Shown: positions 1 to 29,435, counted from the stretch's first letter. The stretch is 64,000 nucleotides of DNA from Cristatella mucedo (GCA_009760855.2 WPIO01000003.1:719001-783000); one strand, 5' to 3'. Program-made: numbers and translations. Notes: generated by a model not told the origin, from the sequence alone.

Positions 1-622
1 CTGCAGAGTTTTGAATACCAAATTCGAGCATCTTACTGTACAAGCCGGAGGGCTTTAATAGTAAATTACATTAGTTGAGATGATACGAACACTCAGGACC
101 AAGCTGGATATGGTGTGCTCGTCTAAGTGGGCCTAATTTTGCCATGTCGTGTGGCTGAAAATAGACAGACTAGATGGTGAAGCTGCTGTGATCAGAGGCG
201 AAGCCACGGGAAAGAGGGGTGGTCGCAGCTGCCACCCCCATGGCCCGGTAGGTGGGAGCCGAGTCTGACACGGGTCGAGCGGCCAGCAGTCGAGCTTGCA
301 TGGTGGCTGGCCACGCTGCACGACACCAGCAGGTGCTGGGGGGTGGGGACACCCTTCAGACCCGTTACAGGGGGCGGCTTTGCCTCCAGACCCCTGAGCC
401 ACTCTGACGCTCTAATCCTGAATTTGTAACCGGATGTGATCGTTTGGTGAAATGTTTGGTAAGTTAAATTAAATATATGTTTGAATAATTTTACAAATGT
501 TGGTTTATCGTTTGGTGAAATGAAAAGGAAATTTTAGGTTGCATGCCGAAGCTATCAAAGACATGCTGGCCAAGCCCATGTTATGGGTCTGGCTTTACAA
601 TGTCTGAATAGCACTAGGTTTT
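1..622. other. Non-coding sequence downstream of ABCF1 copy A exon 9
   Basis: No exon of the second ABCF1 nucleotide-binding domain was found here, so the next exon of copy A must lie beyond the left edge. Positions about 180-420 are GC-rich and contain short direct and inverted fragments. The open frames there have no recognisable domain. The rest is AT-rich intron-like sequence. Confidence 0.4.
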
Positions 623-624
623 CT

Positions 625-745
625 CATAACTAGTACGTTGGTTTAATCATCAATTTGAGAAAGTAGACAATAGGCACTGCTAGGCATTTGAGGAAGTTCG
701 ACATGCTGGTAGGTAGTGAGGGATGAATGCAAAAGCACAGCTTTA
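625..745 (-). mobile_element. Decayed LINE-1-family fragment
   Basis: Read on the minus strand, this matches by eye the reverse-transcriptase part of the LINE at about 15774-15900. It shares the block around 'taactagta.gttggt' and the following segment. It lies in the intron after exon 9 and is diverged. Confidence 0.4.
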
Positions 746-822
746 TCGGGTGCACACAAATGAAAGGCAAGAAGAGAAGGCAAGGAGATAAGAACTCGCC
801 AATAACAATCAAGGCAGCTTAC

Positions 823-18953
<18,131 letters not shown>

Positions 18954-19204
18954 TGCGATGAAACGCCTGTAACAGGCCACCAGCAGGCTGTCAACGCACG
19001 TCACGCACCGCCGCAGGAAGCAGCTGCTCCTGAATCAGTGATGAAATGGACTCGCCACAAGGTTATGAGACCACTGCTTTGAAAATAGATGTACACATAT
19101 GTCAGCACGCGGGGTGCACGTGTACTTGTGAGAATGAGATAATGTCCATGAGCCGCGAAGTTGGTAATGCATTTAAGTAATGGCAATGAATTAAATGTTT
19201 AAAA
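18954..19204 (-). promoter_or_regulatory. Probable 5' UTR/promoter region of ABCF1 copy A
   Basis: Placed only by position: directly upstream of the first coding exon at the edge of the CpG-rich block. No TATA box or defined factor site is claimed. Confidence 0.3.
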
Positions 19205-19850
19205 AAATACAATGAAGGCTGGAATATAGCATATGCTTCGTGAAAGCTATTATGCCACTACAGCTGACAATGAATATGGCTGCAAGGCTAGTCTTCAAGC
19301 CCCAGCGGTTTAGCACGTGTCTCCTTTGCTGAAAGAGCTAGGATGGTTTCCGGTTGAGCAAAGGATACAGAGCAAAGTTCTTACGCTGACCCACAAGTCC
19401 CGTCACGGCTTGGCTCCTTCGTACCTAGCTAAACTTCTGCATCAGTTTCAGCCTGTTCGCGCCCTCAGGTCCTGTGTGGACAATAAATTAGCTGTCCCAT
19501 TCCTCCGCTTAAAGACCGTTGGCGACAAAAGCTTTAGCTCTGCAGGTCCTAGATTGTGGAACCCGCTTCCACAATTCTTACGCAACGACAGCTACTTTCC
19601 TTCTGCCGACTGTGGCACATCCTTTTCAGCGGTCCTGAGCTGCTACTTCTATGCTACTCAGTACCTCAACTGGTCTCCTGACTCTGCTATGCTTCCCACT
19701 TTTTCTTTGTGGCGTGAGACGAAGTCTGTTGGCTACCGAATGCGTACCGAAGCCGCTTAGGCTGCGAGTGCGCTATACAAAACTCACCTGCGTAACACCC
19801 ACATGGTCTTTATGACTTTGTGGAGTTACAGACGTAGATACATTACATTA
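19205..19850 (+). mobile_element. LINE-2 family 3' end
   Basis: Same family as 12550-13390. The open frame from about 19317 encodes 'LLKELGWFPVEQRIQSKV' and the C-terminal domain to 19760, then a 3' UTR ending in a 'cattacattacattaat' tail. 5'-truncated. Confidence 0.82.
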
Positions 19851-20107
19851 CATTAATGCAATCGAAAAGTTACGGCCGCACCAGTGCTCTGGTTTTCGCT
19901 GCAAACGTAATAATCGCAAGTCACGCGTCTTTCGGGGAAAATCTGCCGCGCAGCATATAAAAAAACAATTACGAACCCCTCTGCGATATTTTAACAAGCT
20001 GGAACCTTGCGTTGCCTGTGCAGGGATTGGCACGGTTTTTCTGACGACGAGCTATGAGGCAGCGCACTTTGCCGAGTAGTATGCGAATGAATGGAATGGA
20101 GCCTGGT

Positions 20108-20260
20108 GCTCATCGAATAAAAAAATATAGTTCATTTGTATAGCACCCTAAGAGAACTTAATCTCTATTCAGGCGCTTCACATGTGCCTCGGGGCTCGAG
20201 CCCACAACCTCAGCCAGACCTTGGTCGGGGCGAGCACCTTAACCGTTGGACCAAACCAGC
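20108..20260 (-). mobile_element. SINE, near full length
   Basis: Head at 20260 ('agctggtttggtccaacgg'), B-box 'gggctcgagccc' in the middle, LINE-like tail to 20125 and an AT-rich end. It abuts the palindrome at 20261. Confidence 0.85.
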
Positions 20261-20354
20261 TGACGTCATTAATTAAATAATCCGTCCTCCGATCAACAAT
20301 CTCGCTGACGCTCGATTGTCTCTCGTCGTCCGATTTATTTAATTGATGACATCA
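20261..20354. repeat. 94-bp near-palindrome (hairpin or MITE-like)
   Basis: Terminal 20-mers 'tgacgtcattaattaaataa' (20261-20280) and the complement of 20335-20354 pair at 18 of 20 positions. The middle ('gatcaacaatc' and 'gattgtctctc') is partly self-complementary. It sits between a SINE and the P1 terminal repeat. Confidence 0.75.
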
Positions 20355-20395
20355 TTCTCGAGATCCTATTCTCCATGATGAATGTTTTTTCTCCG

Positions 20396-20536
20396 ATAAG
20401 ACACCAGCTAATTTTCGCCCAACCCCGGTTCCACCATTGGTTGTCCAAGAATTACCCGATATCGTATCCTGAAAAAACCTTTGACACTAAGATAGCGTCA
20501 TTTGTGTTACTTTGCTTACTAAACTTATAGTTCTTT
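20396..20536 (+). repeat. P1 left terminal inverted repeat
   Basis: Pairs with 42081-42220. The shared core includes 'accagctaattttcg', 'attacccgatatcgtatc' and 'gatagcgtcatttgtgtt'. About 80 percent identical by eye over ~140 bp. Confidence 0.93.
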
Positions 20537-20585
20537 TAGCAGAAACTAATAAAAAACATTTTTAAACAAAAAATACTAATAATAC

Positions 20586-21087
20586 ATGGAATTGAAATGT
20601 TCTTTTATAGATAATTATAACATATCTTTAAAAAATTAGGAGGCAAAATTAAAAGAACTCTCGAAACTATTGCTGACGCTTTTTATAAAAGAAAAGTCGT
20701 TAGATCTTGCTTAGTCTCCTGTTTACTTGCTAGAGATTTATTAAAAGGTAAATGTGATGTAAAAATAGATAAGGGATTTAGTATTCATCTAGTTGAAAAA
20801 TTTGCTAATTTTCATTTTTATTAAATATTAATGGAGTAATTATTGATATTGCAAGAAATATTTCAATTAACTGTTTTCAAAGACAAGATTTTACTGATTT
20901 ACAAGATAAGGAAATACTTATTTATGATATTCTAGAAGGTTTTGAAATTTATTGAGAAGATCTTTCAGATTTTGATCGACAAAATGTAAAATTTTCTTCA
21001 CATATACGTAAGTGTGATGATTGTGTTATCAGAAATTTACTATGTAAAAATAAAATGAATGTTACAAGAAATAAAATAAATAATTAA
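20586..21087 (+). pseudogene. P1 left-end protein, broken
   Basis: First reading frame inside the left terminal repeat, on the plus strand, about 160 residues spread over at least two frames with an internal TGA near 20953. Pieces such as 'RTLETIADAFYKRKVV' and 'VIRNLLCKNKMN' are readable. No family recognised and no counterpart in P2, which starts just after this gene. Confidence 0.5.
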
Positions 21088-21099
21088 CATAAGACAATC

Positions 21100-21499
21100 A
21101 TGTCTAAATTAAGAAGAAAATTTGCTAACGACAAATACAATCGACTGCTTTTAGAAAACGAAAGTCGGAAATTGTATAACTAAATTAATACGTTTTAGAT
21201 ATTGTTTCCCATTCATAAGTGTTTTATTAACTCTTGCAATTACTATAACTAGTACAACAATATGAAGAACTATCACATTTAGTGACTGTTTTAGGTGGAA
21301 TAGCAACAATGGTAATATCAGTTGAAAGTACAATATTACAAATTGACAGATGAAAGAAACAGAAGAAAAAGATCTACACTTCAAGCAAATCTTAACTTGG
21401 TTTCAAAGATAGTAGATGCTTTAGATGATGATCAAATAACTAAAAAAGAATTCAATGAAATACTAATTGATCCATTAGAAAATACAGGTGAATCATAAT
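21100..21499 (+). pseudogene. P1 small two-helix membrane protein, broken
   Basis: Plus-strand homologue of 42335-42734. It begins MSKLRRKFANDKYN, then a hydrophobic segment, a second hydrophobic segment around 'LVTVLGGIATMVISV', a charged helix and an acidic end ('DALDDDQITKKEFNEI'). Two or more frameshifts interrupt it. The layout (N-terminal helix, two membrane spans, C-terminal coil) resembles SLATT-type or holin-like small membrane proteins, but that is inference. It overlaps the 3' end of the integrase gene tail-to-tail by a few bases. Confidence 0.6.
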
Positions 21500-21915
21500 C
21501 GTATCACTTGCAACTCCTCTCTAACTAAACTTCATTTGACATCATTTACCCAATAAAGCGACGGTTGTTCTTGCAATACCATTATTCTATCAATAGTATG
21601 TTTAGTTAAACTCCATATCGGATCTGTAGCTCTTCTTCTTTTTTCATCTTCACCCTCACCAGGTTCTAATAAATATCTAACAGTTATTCCTGGTTCTAAT
21701 AACTGTTCTTCTTCTCCTACTTTTCTATCGTATTTTGGTTTCTTTGATTTTACTATTTCTTTTTTATTGCTTTAACAGGTTTTTCATCAGTTGCTTTTAT
21801 AATACTATTATTTAGATAACCAATAGTCTTTGGCAATTTATAAATCCACTCTTTGATTCTGGCATAATCTCCTTTAACAATACTTTCTCTTTCTTTTTCA
21901 TAGTGTGCAATAAAT

Positions 21916-21992
<77 letters not shown>

Positions 21993-22432
21993 TACGGTTC
22001 TATTCATTCTATCAACTAATGCAACACTCTTTTTACTAGTGCCATCTATAACACGTGTTTCATGTCTTTTCATTTCTTTAGAAAACTCTCCTTTAAACTA
22101 TGATCCTGGATCTACTATAATCTTCGTTGGCCATTCCAAAGGACCTTTACTATAAATATCTATTACTGCTTGTGCTACTTCTTCAGAAGACTTTGCTTTA
22201 AGTGGTCTTGAATATTTATATCTACTAGCAACATCAATAACACTCAAAGCATACTTATATCCAGAATCATTTGGCATATACAAAATGTCTGCTTGATGAT
22301 TCTCCTTAGGTTCAACAATATTAAAAAAGCCTCGTGGAATATCTTTAGGTCTCGGTTTGAATACTTGACTTATATCTAATTTAGGATTAAATTGACCTTC
22401 TTTTTTCTTTCTTTTAGAGTTAAAAATGACAT
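21493..22432 (-). pseudogene. P1 rve-type integrase, broken
   Basis: Retroviral-type DDE integrase of the Polinton class. Readable: 'HQADILYMPNDSGYKYAL' with the first catalytic D (22287-22289), 'KIIVDPGS' with the second D (22110-22112), and 'VDRMNRT', where P2 has 'VERMN': the third acidic residue is D instead of E (22011-22013). A TAG stop replaces the glutamate codon just after DPGS (22098-22100). A (CT)n expansion (21917-21989) inserts an Arg-Glu repeat. The C-terminal region with 'WSLTKHTIDR'-type sequence is retained out of frame. Expected function: strand transfer at the terminal repeats during integration. Not active. Confidence 0.88.
21917..21989. repeat. (CT)n microsatellite inside the integrase gene
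   Basis: About 73 bp of pure CT. At the same place P2 has only a short 'gctctctctgct' coding for the end of VAERAF. The tract therefore grew from a short CT run inside the coding sequence. Confidence 0.95.
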
Positions 22433-22441
22433 TCTATTGAG

Positions 22442-22906
22442 AATAGAAATATTTTGCAACATATGTTTAAATACATTTAGTGAAATTGAATACCTTGAAT
22501 CTGGTCATCATTTTTGCAAACCACCAAAAATAAAGAGACCAAAACAAAAATATGAAATACATTGTGATACTTAGGATCTAGATATGAAAGAAACAGAATT
22601 TGATTCTCATCTTTTACGTCATGATGCAATTATAATTTGTTCATACTGTCACACTAATTCTAATTCATTTAAAAAAGAGAGAGCAACTAAATTATATTCA
22701 TTAGTTAAGAAACATTTAAAAAAAGGATGTTGCTCTACTTCATGTTTACACCATTGTTTAGACCATGAAGCTATTCGTGCTACTTCAAAACGATTCCCAC
22801 TTGGTAAAGCTAAACGTAAAGCAACAAAGTTAACATAATTAATAGTGTTAATAGTTCGCTTATACTTCTCAGGAGGCTACATAACTGACCAAGAGGTTTA
22901 CCTTTA
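22442..22906 (+). pseudogene. P1 zinc-ribbon protein, broken
   Basis: Homologue of 43606-44069. Cysteine pairs of the CxxC type (FCNIC, ICSYC) with a basic linker KPPKIKRPKQKYE. One CxxC pair is lost to a TAG stop ('CDT*'), and the start ATG seen in P2 is ATA here. The tail has a KKHLKKGC segment with further cysteine/histidine residues. Probably a small nucleic-acid-binding protein of the element; its role is unknown. It runs divergently from the integrase and overlaps the end of the fibre-like gene. Confidence 0.65.
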
Positions 22907-23670
22907 AATTTCCAAGATTGTCAATGAAGTAATAATCAGTTGGTAATCTAGTAAAATATGCATAATACTTTAAGTCAACACCTCCACTTGTAGAAGTATT
23001 TATAGCTCTTCTAACACCAGATACAACAGTAGTATCACTACTAGGTCTAAGAAATGCACAATGAGATGCTCCAACAACCATAACATTTAATATCATTATA
23101 GGTGGAGATGTTTTATTCGTTCATGAATAAGATGTTGATAGATTTATAATTAAATTCAATGTTTTAGGATTCATCGAAATTGATATTACTTCTGTTATTT
23201 TTTTTAACTGTTTTATATACACAATTCTTTGTTGCAACATCACTAGAATTAACAGGATCAGCAACATTTGTTATTAAATTTCCACCCATATTTATATGGT
23301 TGTTGAACGAAATGCTTTCAAAAAAACATCGCGTTTCATTCCTCCATAAGTAACGCCATAATCATCTTTTAATACAACCGGATTTCCATTACCTGAATTC
23401 CAATAAGTAGATGTTATATCATGACTACTCATGTTTAAAACTCCTAGCATCGTATCACCTGTTTTCTTAACATGGTTATTTATTTGACTAACATTTACAG
23501 CATCAGTTGGATTTACTCCTACACCAAGATTTGTAATGTTTTTACCAGCAAGATAAAGCGATGCTCCTCAATTAACAACAATGTTTTTATCTGCATAAGA
23601 TTTTGTTACTGCATCACTATCATTTATAGGATCAGATAAAGTCACAACTCTATTACCATTTTTTTGCATT
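22880..23670 (-). pseudogene. P1 fibre-like protein 1, broken
   Basis: Minus-strand protein of about 260 residues with short shaft repeats of the type 'DP(V/I)N.(S/T)DA.TK.Y', as found in phage and Polinton fibres, followed by a head region. Homologous to 44045-44860. Several frameshifts. Expected role: host-receptor-binding spike; inferred from the repeat type. Confidence 0.6.
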
Positions 23671-23721
23671 TAAGTCTGAAAGAATATATTTATTAACTTT
23701 TGAGACCTAATCACTTGAATT

Positions 23722-23850
23722 AAACTTTGTGCTCATCTATACAATTGTTTATCAATACCTTACTTCTTTCTAGAACTTCTCCAACTATTGTTAAAATTCT
23801 TGCAAACTTTCCATAATCTTCCTCCTCAAAAACCTGTATTTCTACTTTTT
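23722..23850 (-). pseudogene. P1 conserved ~43-aa protein
   Basis: Counterpart of the intact 40-residue reading frame at 44889-45011: 'VEIQVFEEEDYGKFARIL' then 'VLERSKVLINNCID'. The length and pattern are conserved between P1 and P2 but the start codon is lost here. Function unknown. Confidence 0.5.
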
Positions 23851-23861
23851 TATATAATATT

Positions 23862-24564
23862 TTATATCATAATCAAAAATTTTTTATTTGAGCATCTACC
23901 ATAATCAGAAACTATATCAAATTCAAAATAATGGTATTTCTTATCTTTAAGCAAAAACATAAATATTGGCTGTCTAATTGGCATGTCAAAAACATAATTA
24001 GTAGAAATCTTAACACATCCAGCTGTTATATAATCAATTTTCTGGTACATCATCCCAATTTAATCCAGGAACAAAGATTTCAAATTCTGAATAAAAGCAA
24101 CTATTAAGTTTTAGTACATGAAGTCCTAATAAACACTGAGCTAAGTACTGTTTTGGTATAGAATCTTCAACAATACTCCTATTCCATAAACAATTTATCT
24201 CAATAAGTGTATCTTCATCTATAATTCCGTCGGGAGAGTACCTATATACTCCATCACTAGTAAAGCATTCATTTGCATTTTCAATCTTTCTATCTAGTTT
24301 CATTTCTAGAAATTTAGCAGCGATTGGTTCAAACACCTTTCCAAACAACATTTGCGGAAATCTCATAGAAGAGTTATTAGCAATGTAATTTTTTAGTTTT
24401 CTATTTACAATTAACTCAATATCACAATCTATTTGTGCTCCAAAAACCATATCAATACCAAGATCAGAGTAAACTTTTGATCCACCAATATTTGATGACA
24501 TAGCTCTTTTCCACTCATCTGAACCATGAATACAATTTGTTTTTTTTGCATTATATTTAGACAT
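23862..24564 (-). pseudogene. P1 YqaJ/lambda-exonuclease-like nuclease, broken
   Basis: PD-(D/E)XK nuclease of the viral-recombinase (YqaJ/RecE/lambda exo) type: 'MLFGKVFEPIAAKFLE' (helix with the first catalytic E), 'YSPDGIIDEDTLIEINC' (the PDG..EIK box) and 'PKQYLAQCLLGLHVL' (the Y..Q helix). In the catalytic box the lysine is asparagine here (24193-24195); P2 has EIK. A frameshift near 24050 separates the C-terminus. It starts at 24564, eight bases after the capsid stop, suggesting co-expression with the capsid gene. Expected role: 5'-3' exonuclease for recombination-linked replication. Confidence 0.8.
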
Positions 24565-24571
24565 TATAATT

Positions 24572-27500
24572 TTATTGAAAATATTTTCCATCATAAGCAC
24601 ACATTCCTTTACTACAAGTAAAGTTAGCTACATTACCATTAGATGTTAGCTCAGCACTATTCTCACAAATAGTCATATAGTGAATCATAATTGTAGCAAC
24701 ATCTTTGGGAATAGTAGTATTGAATTCAATAGCTACATCAAGTCTCCACGTTACTCAAAGAGGTTCATCATTATATTGCAAATCAACAACATGAATAGGA
24801 TGAAGAGATAACCACTCAGGATAAGTGAAACCAGCAGGTTCATTAAGACTAAGATATTGTTTTCTAAATGATGTGAAATCTATGTATTCAGAAGCACATT
24901 TTTCAATTTTTGGTGCACTACTTTTTGGAACAGCAGGATATTGTTTAGATAAATTAGCAAGCACAGTAACATTTTTAATATCACAGTGATTGTAAGTGCA
25001 AGTATTTCCTGTATAATCATTGCATTCATTGTAGTTTTGTGCTGCAACAATTAACCATTTAACTTTATCAGTTGTATTTTGAACCGATAGAGTTTTAGTA
25101 AATTTAGTACCTTGATTTAGACTAGTTATGGTAATATTTTCACATCGCCTAACTCTGTAGTGAAGTCTTTTTTTCTTTGACTTTTTGACTTTTCACTTGA
25201 AATATCAGCAAGCGATCTCTGAACACTTTTTTTAGGAACTACACATGGTACCATAAGTCTCATTTTTGACATTGCAAATTTAAAATTGGTCCAAGCACCA
25301 TCTCTATTAGCTAGAGCATTGCCTCTAGTAGATATAGCATTAGCTTGATTTGCAGCAATAACAGTTGCACCAGTCATAATAGAATCATAATTGAATCCAC
25401 CAACACGAGTCATTTCAAATTTAAAAGGAATATTATAAAGAATTTTATTCATATCAGCACAAAAACCAGAAATTCATGATAGAGGAAATGCAATGCTAAA
25501 CGCTCCAACATTACTTTCAAGCATACTGTTCATAAGAGCTCTTCTATAAATAAAACCACTATTTGAAGTACTAGGTCCAGAAACAGGAGGACTTGTATAA
25601 GTATTTCCATAAGACAAATCATCCAATGAATTTGCATCATCTTTTTTCCAACCAGTTGAAAGACCTTCAGTTCGATTATAATCTCTTGGACAACATAGAA
25701 GTCCCATCAACGTTGAAACACTTCCAACTCCTTCTTTTAGTGAAAGGCTTTCAATTTCTTCTCACTGACACTGCTCTGCAATGGTTCAGGTCCTATCACA
25801 GTGGAAGACTTTAAAGTATTGACGTGAATGGACAGAGATGATCCTAGGTACCTCTGAAATATGGGGTAACTCAGGGCTTCGTGCTAGGTCCGGTTCTTTT
25901 CACGGTTTATACTCTGCCTCTTGCTGATGTGATTGCCAAGCACAATCTAGGCTTTCACTTCCATGCGGATGACACTCAGTTGTACCTGTGCTTTGATCCC
26001 TCCCAGCCTTCGAGCACCTCGAATTCTCTCAACTCACTTGCTGCATGTATTGACGACATCTGAACATGGATGGCAGCAAATTTTCTAAAACTAAAAAATG
26101 ACAAAACTAACTTACTAGTTATGGGAAAACCTGGTGTAATTTAGAAATTGGAAAGGCCAACGCTCAAAATTGGCTCTGCCAGCATATCACCTGTTGAATC
26201 AGCTCGAAATCTAGGTGTCATGTTCCAAAGCGACCTCTCGTTAGACGACCACATCAGCTCCACAGTCAAGTCTGCCTACTTTCAGCTTCATAACATTGCT
26301 AAAATTCGGGCTTGTTTAGATAAGGATACCACGTCCAAACTGGTCCATGCATTCGTGACATCCCGTCTCGACTTCTGCAACTCGCTTCTTACTGGCCTAC
26401 CAGCACGTGCGATCAGGCGATTTCAGCTGGTGCAAAACTCTGCAGCTAGGCTTGTCTGTTGTGAACGTCGCAGTTGCCACATTACTCCACTTCTCGCCGA
26501 CCTGCACTGGCTACCAGTCAAGCAACGGATTCACTTCAAGGTATTGTTGCTCACTTTTAGGTCACTTCATTGTTTGGCTCCAGCCTATCTCTCAGATCTA
26601 CTCCCCCACCAGGCCAAGCATTGTACCACCCGCTTTTTGGAACCCAACAGTCTACTTAGGAATGCAGACATGGGTAGAGTGTCTCTTCTTGTTTTGCTCG
26701 ATCTTTCGGCAGCTTTTGATACCATCGATCACAAAGTACTTCTAGAGTGCCTCTCATCTCGCCTGGGCATCACTGGCACTGCTCTGCAGTGGTTCAGGTC
26801 CTATCTCAGTGGGAGACTCCAGAGTATTGACGTGAATGGACAAAGATCATCTGAAGTACCTCTAAAATATGGACTACCTCAGGGCTCTGTGCTAGGTCCG
26901 GTCCTTTTCACCATTTATACTCTCCCTCTTGCTAATGTGATTGCCAAGCACAATCTAGGCTTTCACTTCTATGCGGATGACACTCAGTTGTACCTTTGCT
27001 TTGATCCCTCCCAGCCTTCGAGCACCTCAAACTCTCTCAACTCACTAGCTGCATGCATTGATGACATCCGCACATGGATGGCAGCAAATTTTCTAAAACT
27101 AAACGATGATAAAACTAACTTACTAGTTATGGGCAAACCCAGTGTGATTCAGAAATGGGAAAGGCTGACTTTCAAAATTGGCTCTGCCAGCATATCTCCA
27201 GTTGAATCAGCTCGAAATCTAGGTGTCATATTCCAAAGCGACCTCTCGTTAGACGACCACATCAGCTCCACAGTCAAATCTGCCTATTTTCGGCTTCATA
27301 ACATTGCTAAAATTAGGGCTTGTTTGGATAAGGATACCACGTCCAAGTTGGTCCTTGCATTCGTGACATCCTGTCTCGACCTCTGCAACTCACTGCTTAC
27401 TGCCCTACCAGCATGAGCGATCAGGCAATTGCAGCTGGTGCAAAACTCGGCAGCTAGGCTTGTCTGTCGTGAGCGTCGCAGTTGCCACATTACTCCACTT

Positions 27501-28814
27501 CTCGCCGACCTGCACTGGCTACCAGTCAAGCAACGGATTGACTTCAAGGTTTTGTCGCTCACTTTTAGGTCCCTTCATTCTATGGCTCCAGCCTATCTTT
27601 CAGATATACTACCCCATCAGGCCAAGCATCGTACCACTCGCTTTTCGGAATCCAACAGTCTAGAAATACCTCGTACAAACCTTAAATCCTTTGGAGACCG
27701 TGCATTTAGTTCATATGCTCCCAAAGCCTGGAACTTCCTCCCGACCTGCGTCAGAACATCCCCTGACCTGACCACATTTAAAAGAAACTTAAAAACACAC
27801 CTATTTAGGAAAGCATTTAGTGGGCCCTTGTGATTCGTCCTTGATGTGCTTATGCTTGCTGACACTGTGCATGCTGCCACTAACCACATTTGCATGCTGA
27901 CCCAGTGCATGTCACCCCTAACCATATTATTCATTTTGTTTGTTTTTCAAGCATGATTTTACTTACTATTCTATTGCATATCACTTTGCAACAAATGTAA
28001 AGCGCCTAGAAAGAGATTAAGTTCTCTGAGGGCACTTTATCAAGTGCAATATTATTATCATTATATTACAAATACCTCGTACAAATCTGAAATCCTTTGG
28101 AGATCGTGCATTTAGTTCGTATGCTCCCAAAGCCTGGAACTTCCTTCCGACTTGCGTCAGAACATCCCCTGACTTTACCACATCTAAAAAGAACTTAAAA
28201 CATACCTATTTAGGACAGCATGTAGTGGGTCCCTGTGATTTGTCGTTCATGTGTTTATGCGTGCTGACACTGTGCATGCTGCCACTAACCACATTTGCAT
28301 GCAGACCCTGTGCACCCTTCACCCCTAACCATGTTATTCATGTTGTTTGTTTATCAAGCATGATATGATCAAGCATGATTTTTTTCACCATTCAATTGCA
28401 TTTCCATTTGCAGTAAATGTAAAGCGCCCAGAAAAAGATTGAGTTTTCTGAGGGCGCTTTATCAAGTGCATTGTTATTATTATTATTATTATTATTATTC
28501 CGTACCGAGTCTAATTCTCATATTACTAAACAACCAAGCACCAGCATTGTTAACAAATCCAACAGCAAGATTTCTTTTGAGTTCAATTATACTATTTGTA
28601 TTAGCAGGATTTGGTGTTGCAAGTTGACCCTTATGTAAAAGGTATGCATCAGATAGAACACAACCAGTTTGTTGTTCACCAAGAACAATGAATGTAACTA
28701 GTTTACCAGCAATGATATAAGTTTTATTTCAAATGGATTGATACAACTCTCTATATTGGTCGGAAAATCAGAATCGCCCAATGCAAGTATAGTATTGATA
28801 GGTGCACTTGCCAT
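24572..28814 (-). pseudogene. P1 major capsid protein (double jelly-roll), split
   Basis: Two pieces, 28814-28499 and 25760-24572, separated by nested LINEs. The N-terminus starts MASAPINTIL, with 'VLSDAYLLHKGQL' and 'FVNNAGAWLFSNMRIRL'. Later pieces include a DYNRTEGLSTGWKKD block and 'YPEWLSLHPIHVVDLQYNDE'. This pattern fits the hexon-like double jelly-roll capsid protein of Polintons and adintoviruses (about 530 residues when whole). Further stops and frameshifts are present. P2 carries the same gene at 45700-47301 without the LINE. Confidence 0.87.
25761..28498 (+). mobile_element. Two nested LINE-1-family insertions in the capsid gene
   Basis: Outer copy: 25761-26655 plus 28073-28498. 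Inner copy: about 26656-28072. The outer copy stops at '..cccaacagtcta' and resumes at '..aaatacctcgtacaaat', which are adjacent in an uninterrupted copy (27655-27680), so the inner element jumped into the outer one. The inner copy reads RT motifs cleanly: 'LLVLLDLSAAFDTIDHKV', 'GLPQGSVLGPVLFTIYTL', the catalytic 'FYADDTQLYL', and the C-terminal domain to 27833. It ends in the family stem-loop block and an ATT-rich tail. Both copies lack the N-terminal endonuclease. The 422-codon frame at 26148-27416 is a chimera of the two copies. Confidence 0.88.
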
Positions 28815-28872
28815 TTTTCTCTATATAAAAAACTAAAAATGTATTTCTACTTTTGAATATATAATCCAGCTC

Positions 28873-29435
28873 CTACTTTTTCCTCATACCACCACCATAA
28901 CCATTAGGCCTAACATAAGGTACAACATATTTCTCTTTTATTACTTTTTCTACTTATATATACGCCTTTGGATCATTCTCTTTAAGAGTCGCAGATTAGT
29001 CTTCTACCTCTTCATCTTCTTCTAGCTTCACTTTTCTACTCTTTTTACTTTTTGGTTCAAGTTTTTCAAGCATAGCACGTTTAATCTCAAGATCCATCTT
29101 TTTAATCTTTCTACCGTAATCTTCTTCTTTCTTTCTTTTGTCAAGTTCATATTCGATTTCTTTCTTTCTTCTTTCTTCTTAAGTTTATCATCCATATCTC
29201 TACGTTTGTTAGCGTATTCTTGATCTATCTTTTCTTTCTTTGTTTGTAGTTCAATCAGTATTTTTGCTTGGTGCATTTCAATACCTTTGTTAGCAGTATT
29301 CATACTAAGACCTGTTAATTCAGTTACAACAGGTGCTACTTTACCAACCCAATCAATTACTTTATCTAGTAATCCAGATCCATGATATTTACCACCATGT
29401 ATTTTACCATGACCAACTCTCGCATAGCTACCCAT
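28873..29435 (-). pseudogene. P1 coiled-coil basic protein, broken
   Basis: Starts MGSYARVGHGKIHGGKYHG, then an amphipathic stretch 'GLLDKVIDWVGKVAPVV', a long charged coiled coil and a C-terminus ending 'GYGGGMRKK'. Frameshift near 29180 and stops near 28950-29000. It lies just upstream of the capsid gene on the same strand. An amphipathic N-terminus plus a basic coil would suit a minor internal capsid protein, but no family match is claimed. Confidence 0.55.

Noticed and set aside
21753-22073. Arg-Glu repeat protein
   Set aside because: The repeat is the (CT)n tract inside the broken integrase gene.
26148-27416. 422-codon reverse-transcriptase gene as a single functional LINE ORF
   Set aside because: It runs across the junction of two nested elements and contains the C-terminal block followed again by RT motif A, so it is a chimera.
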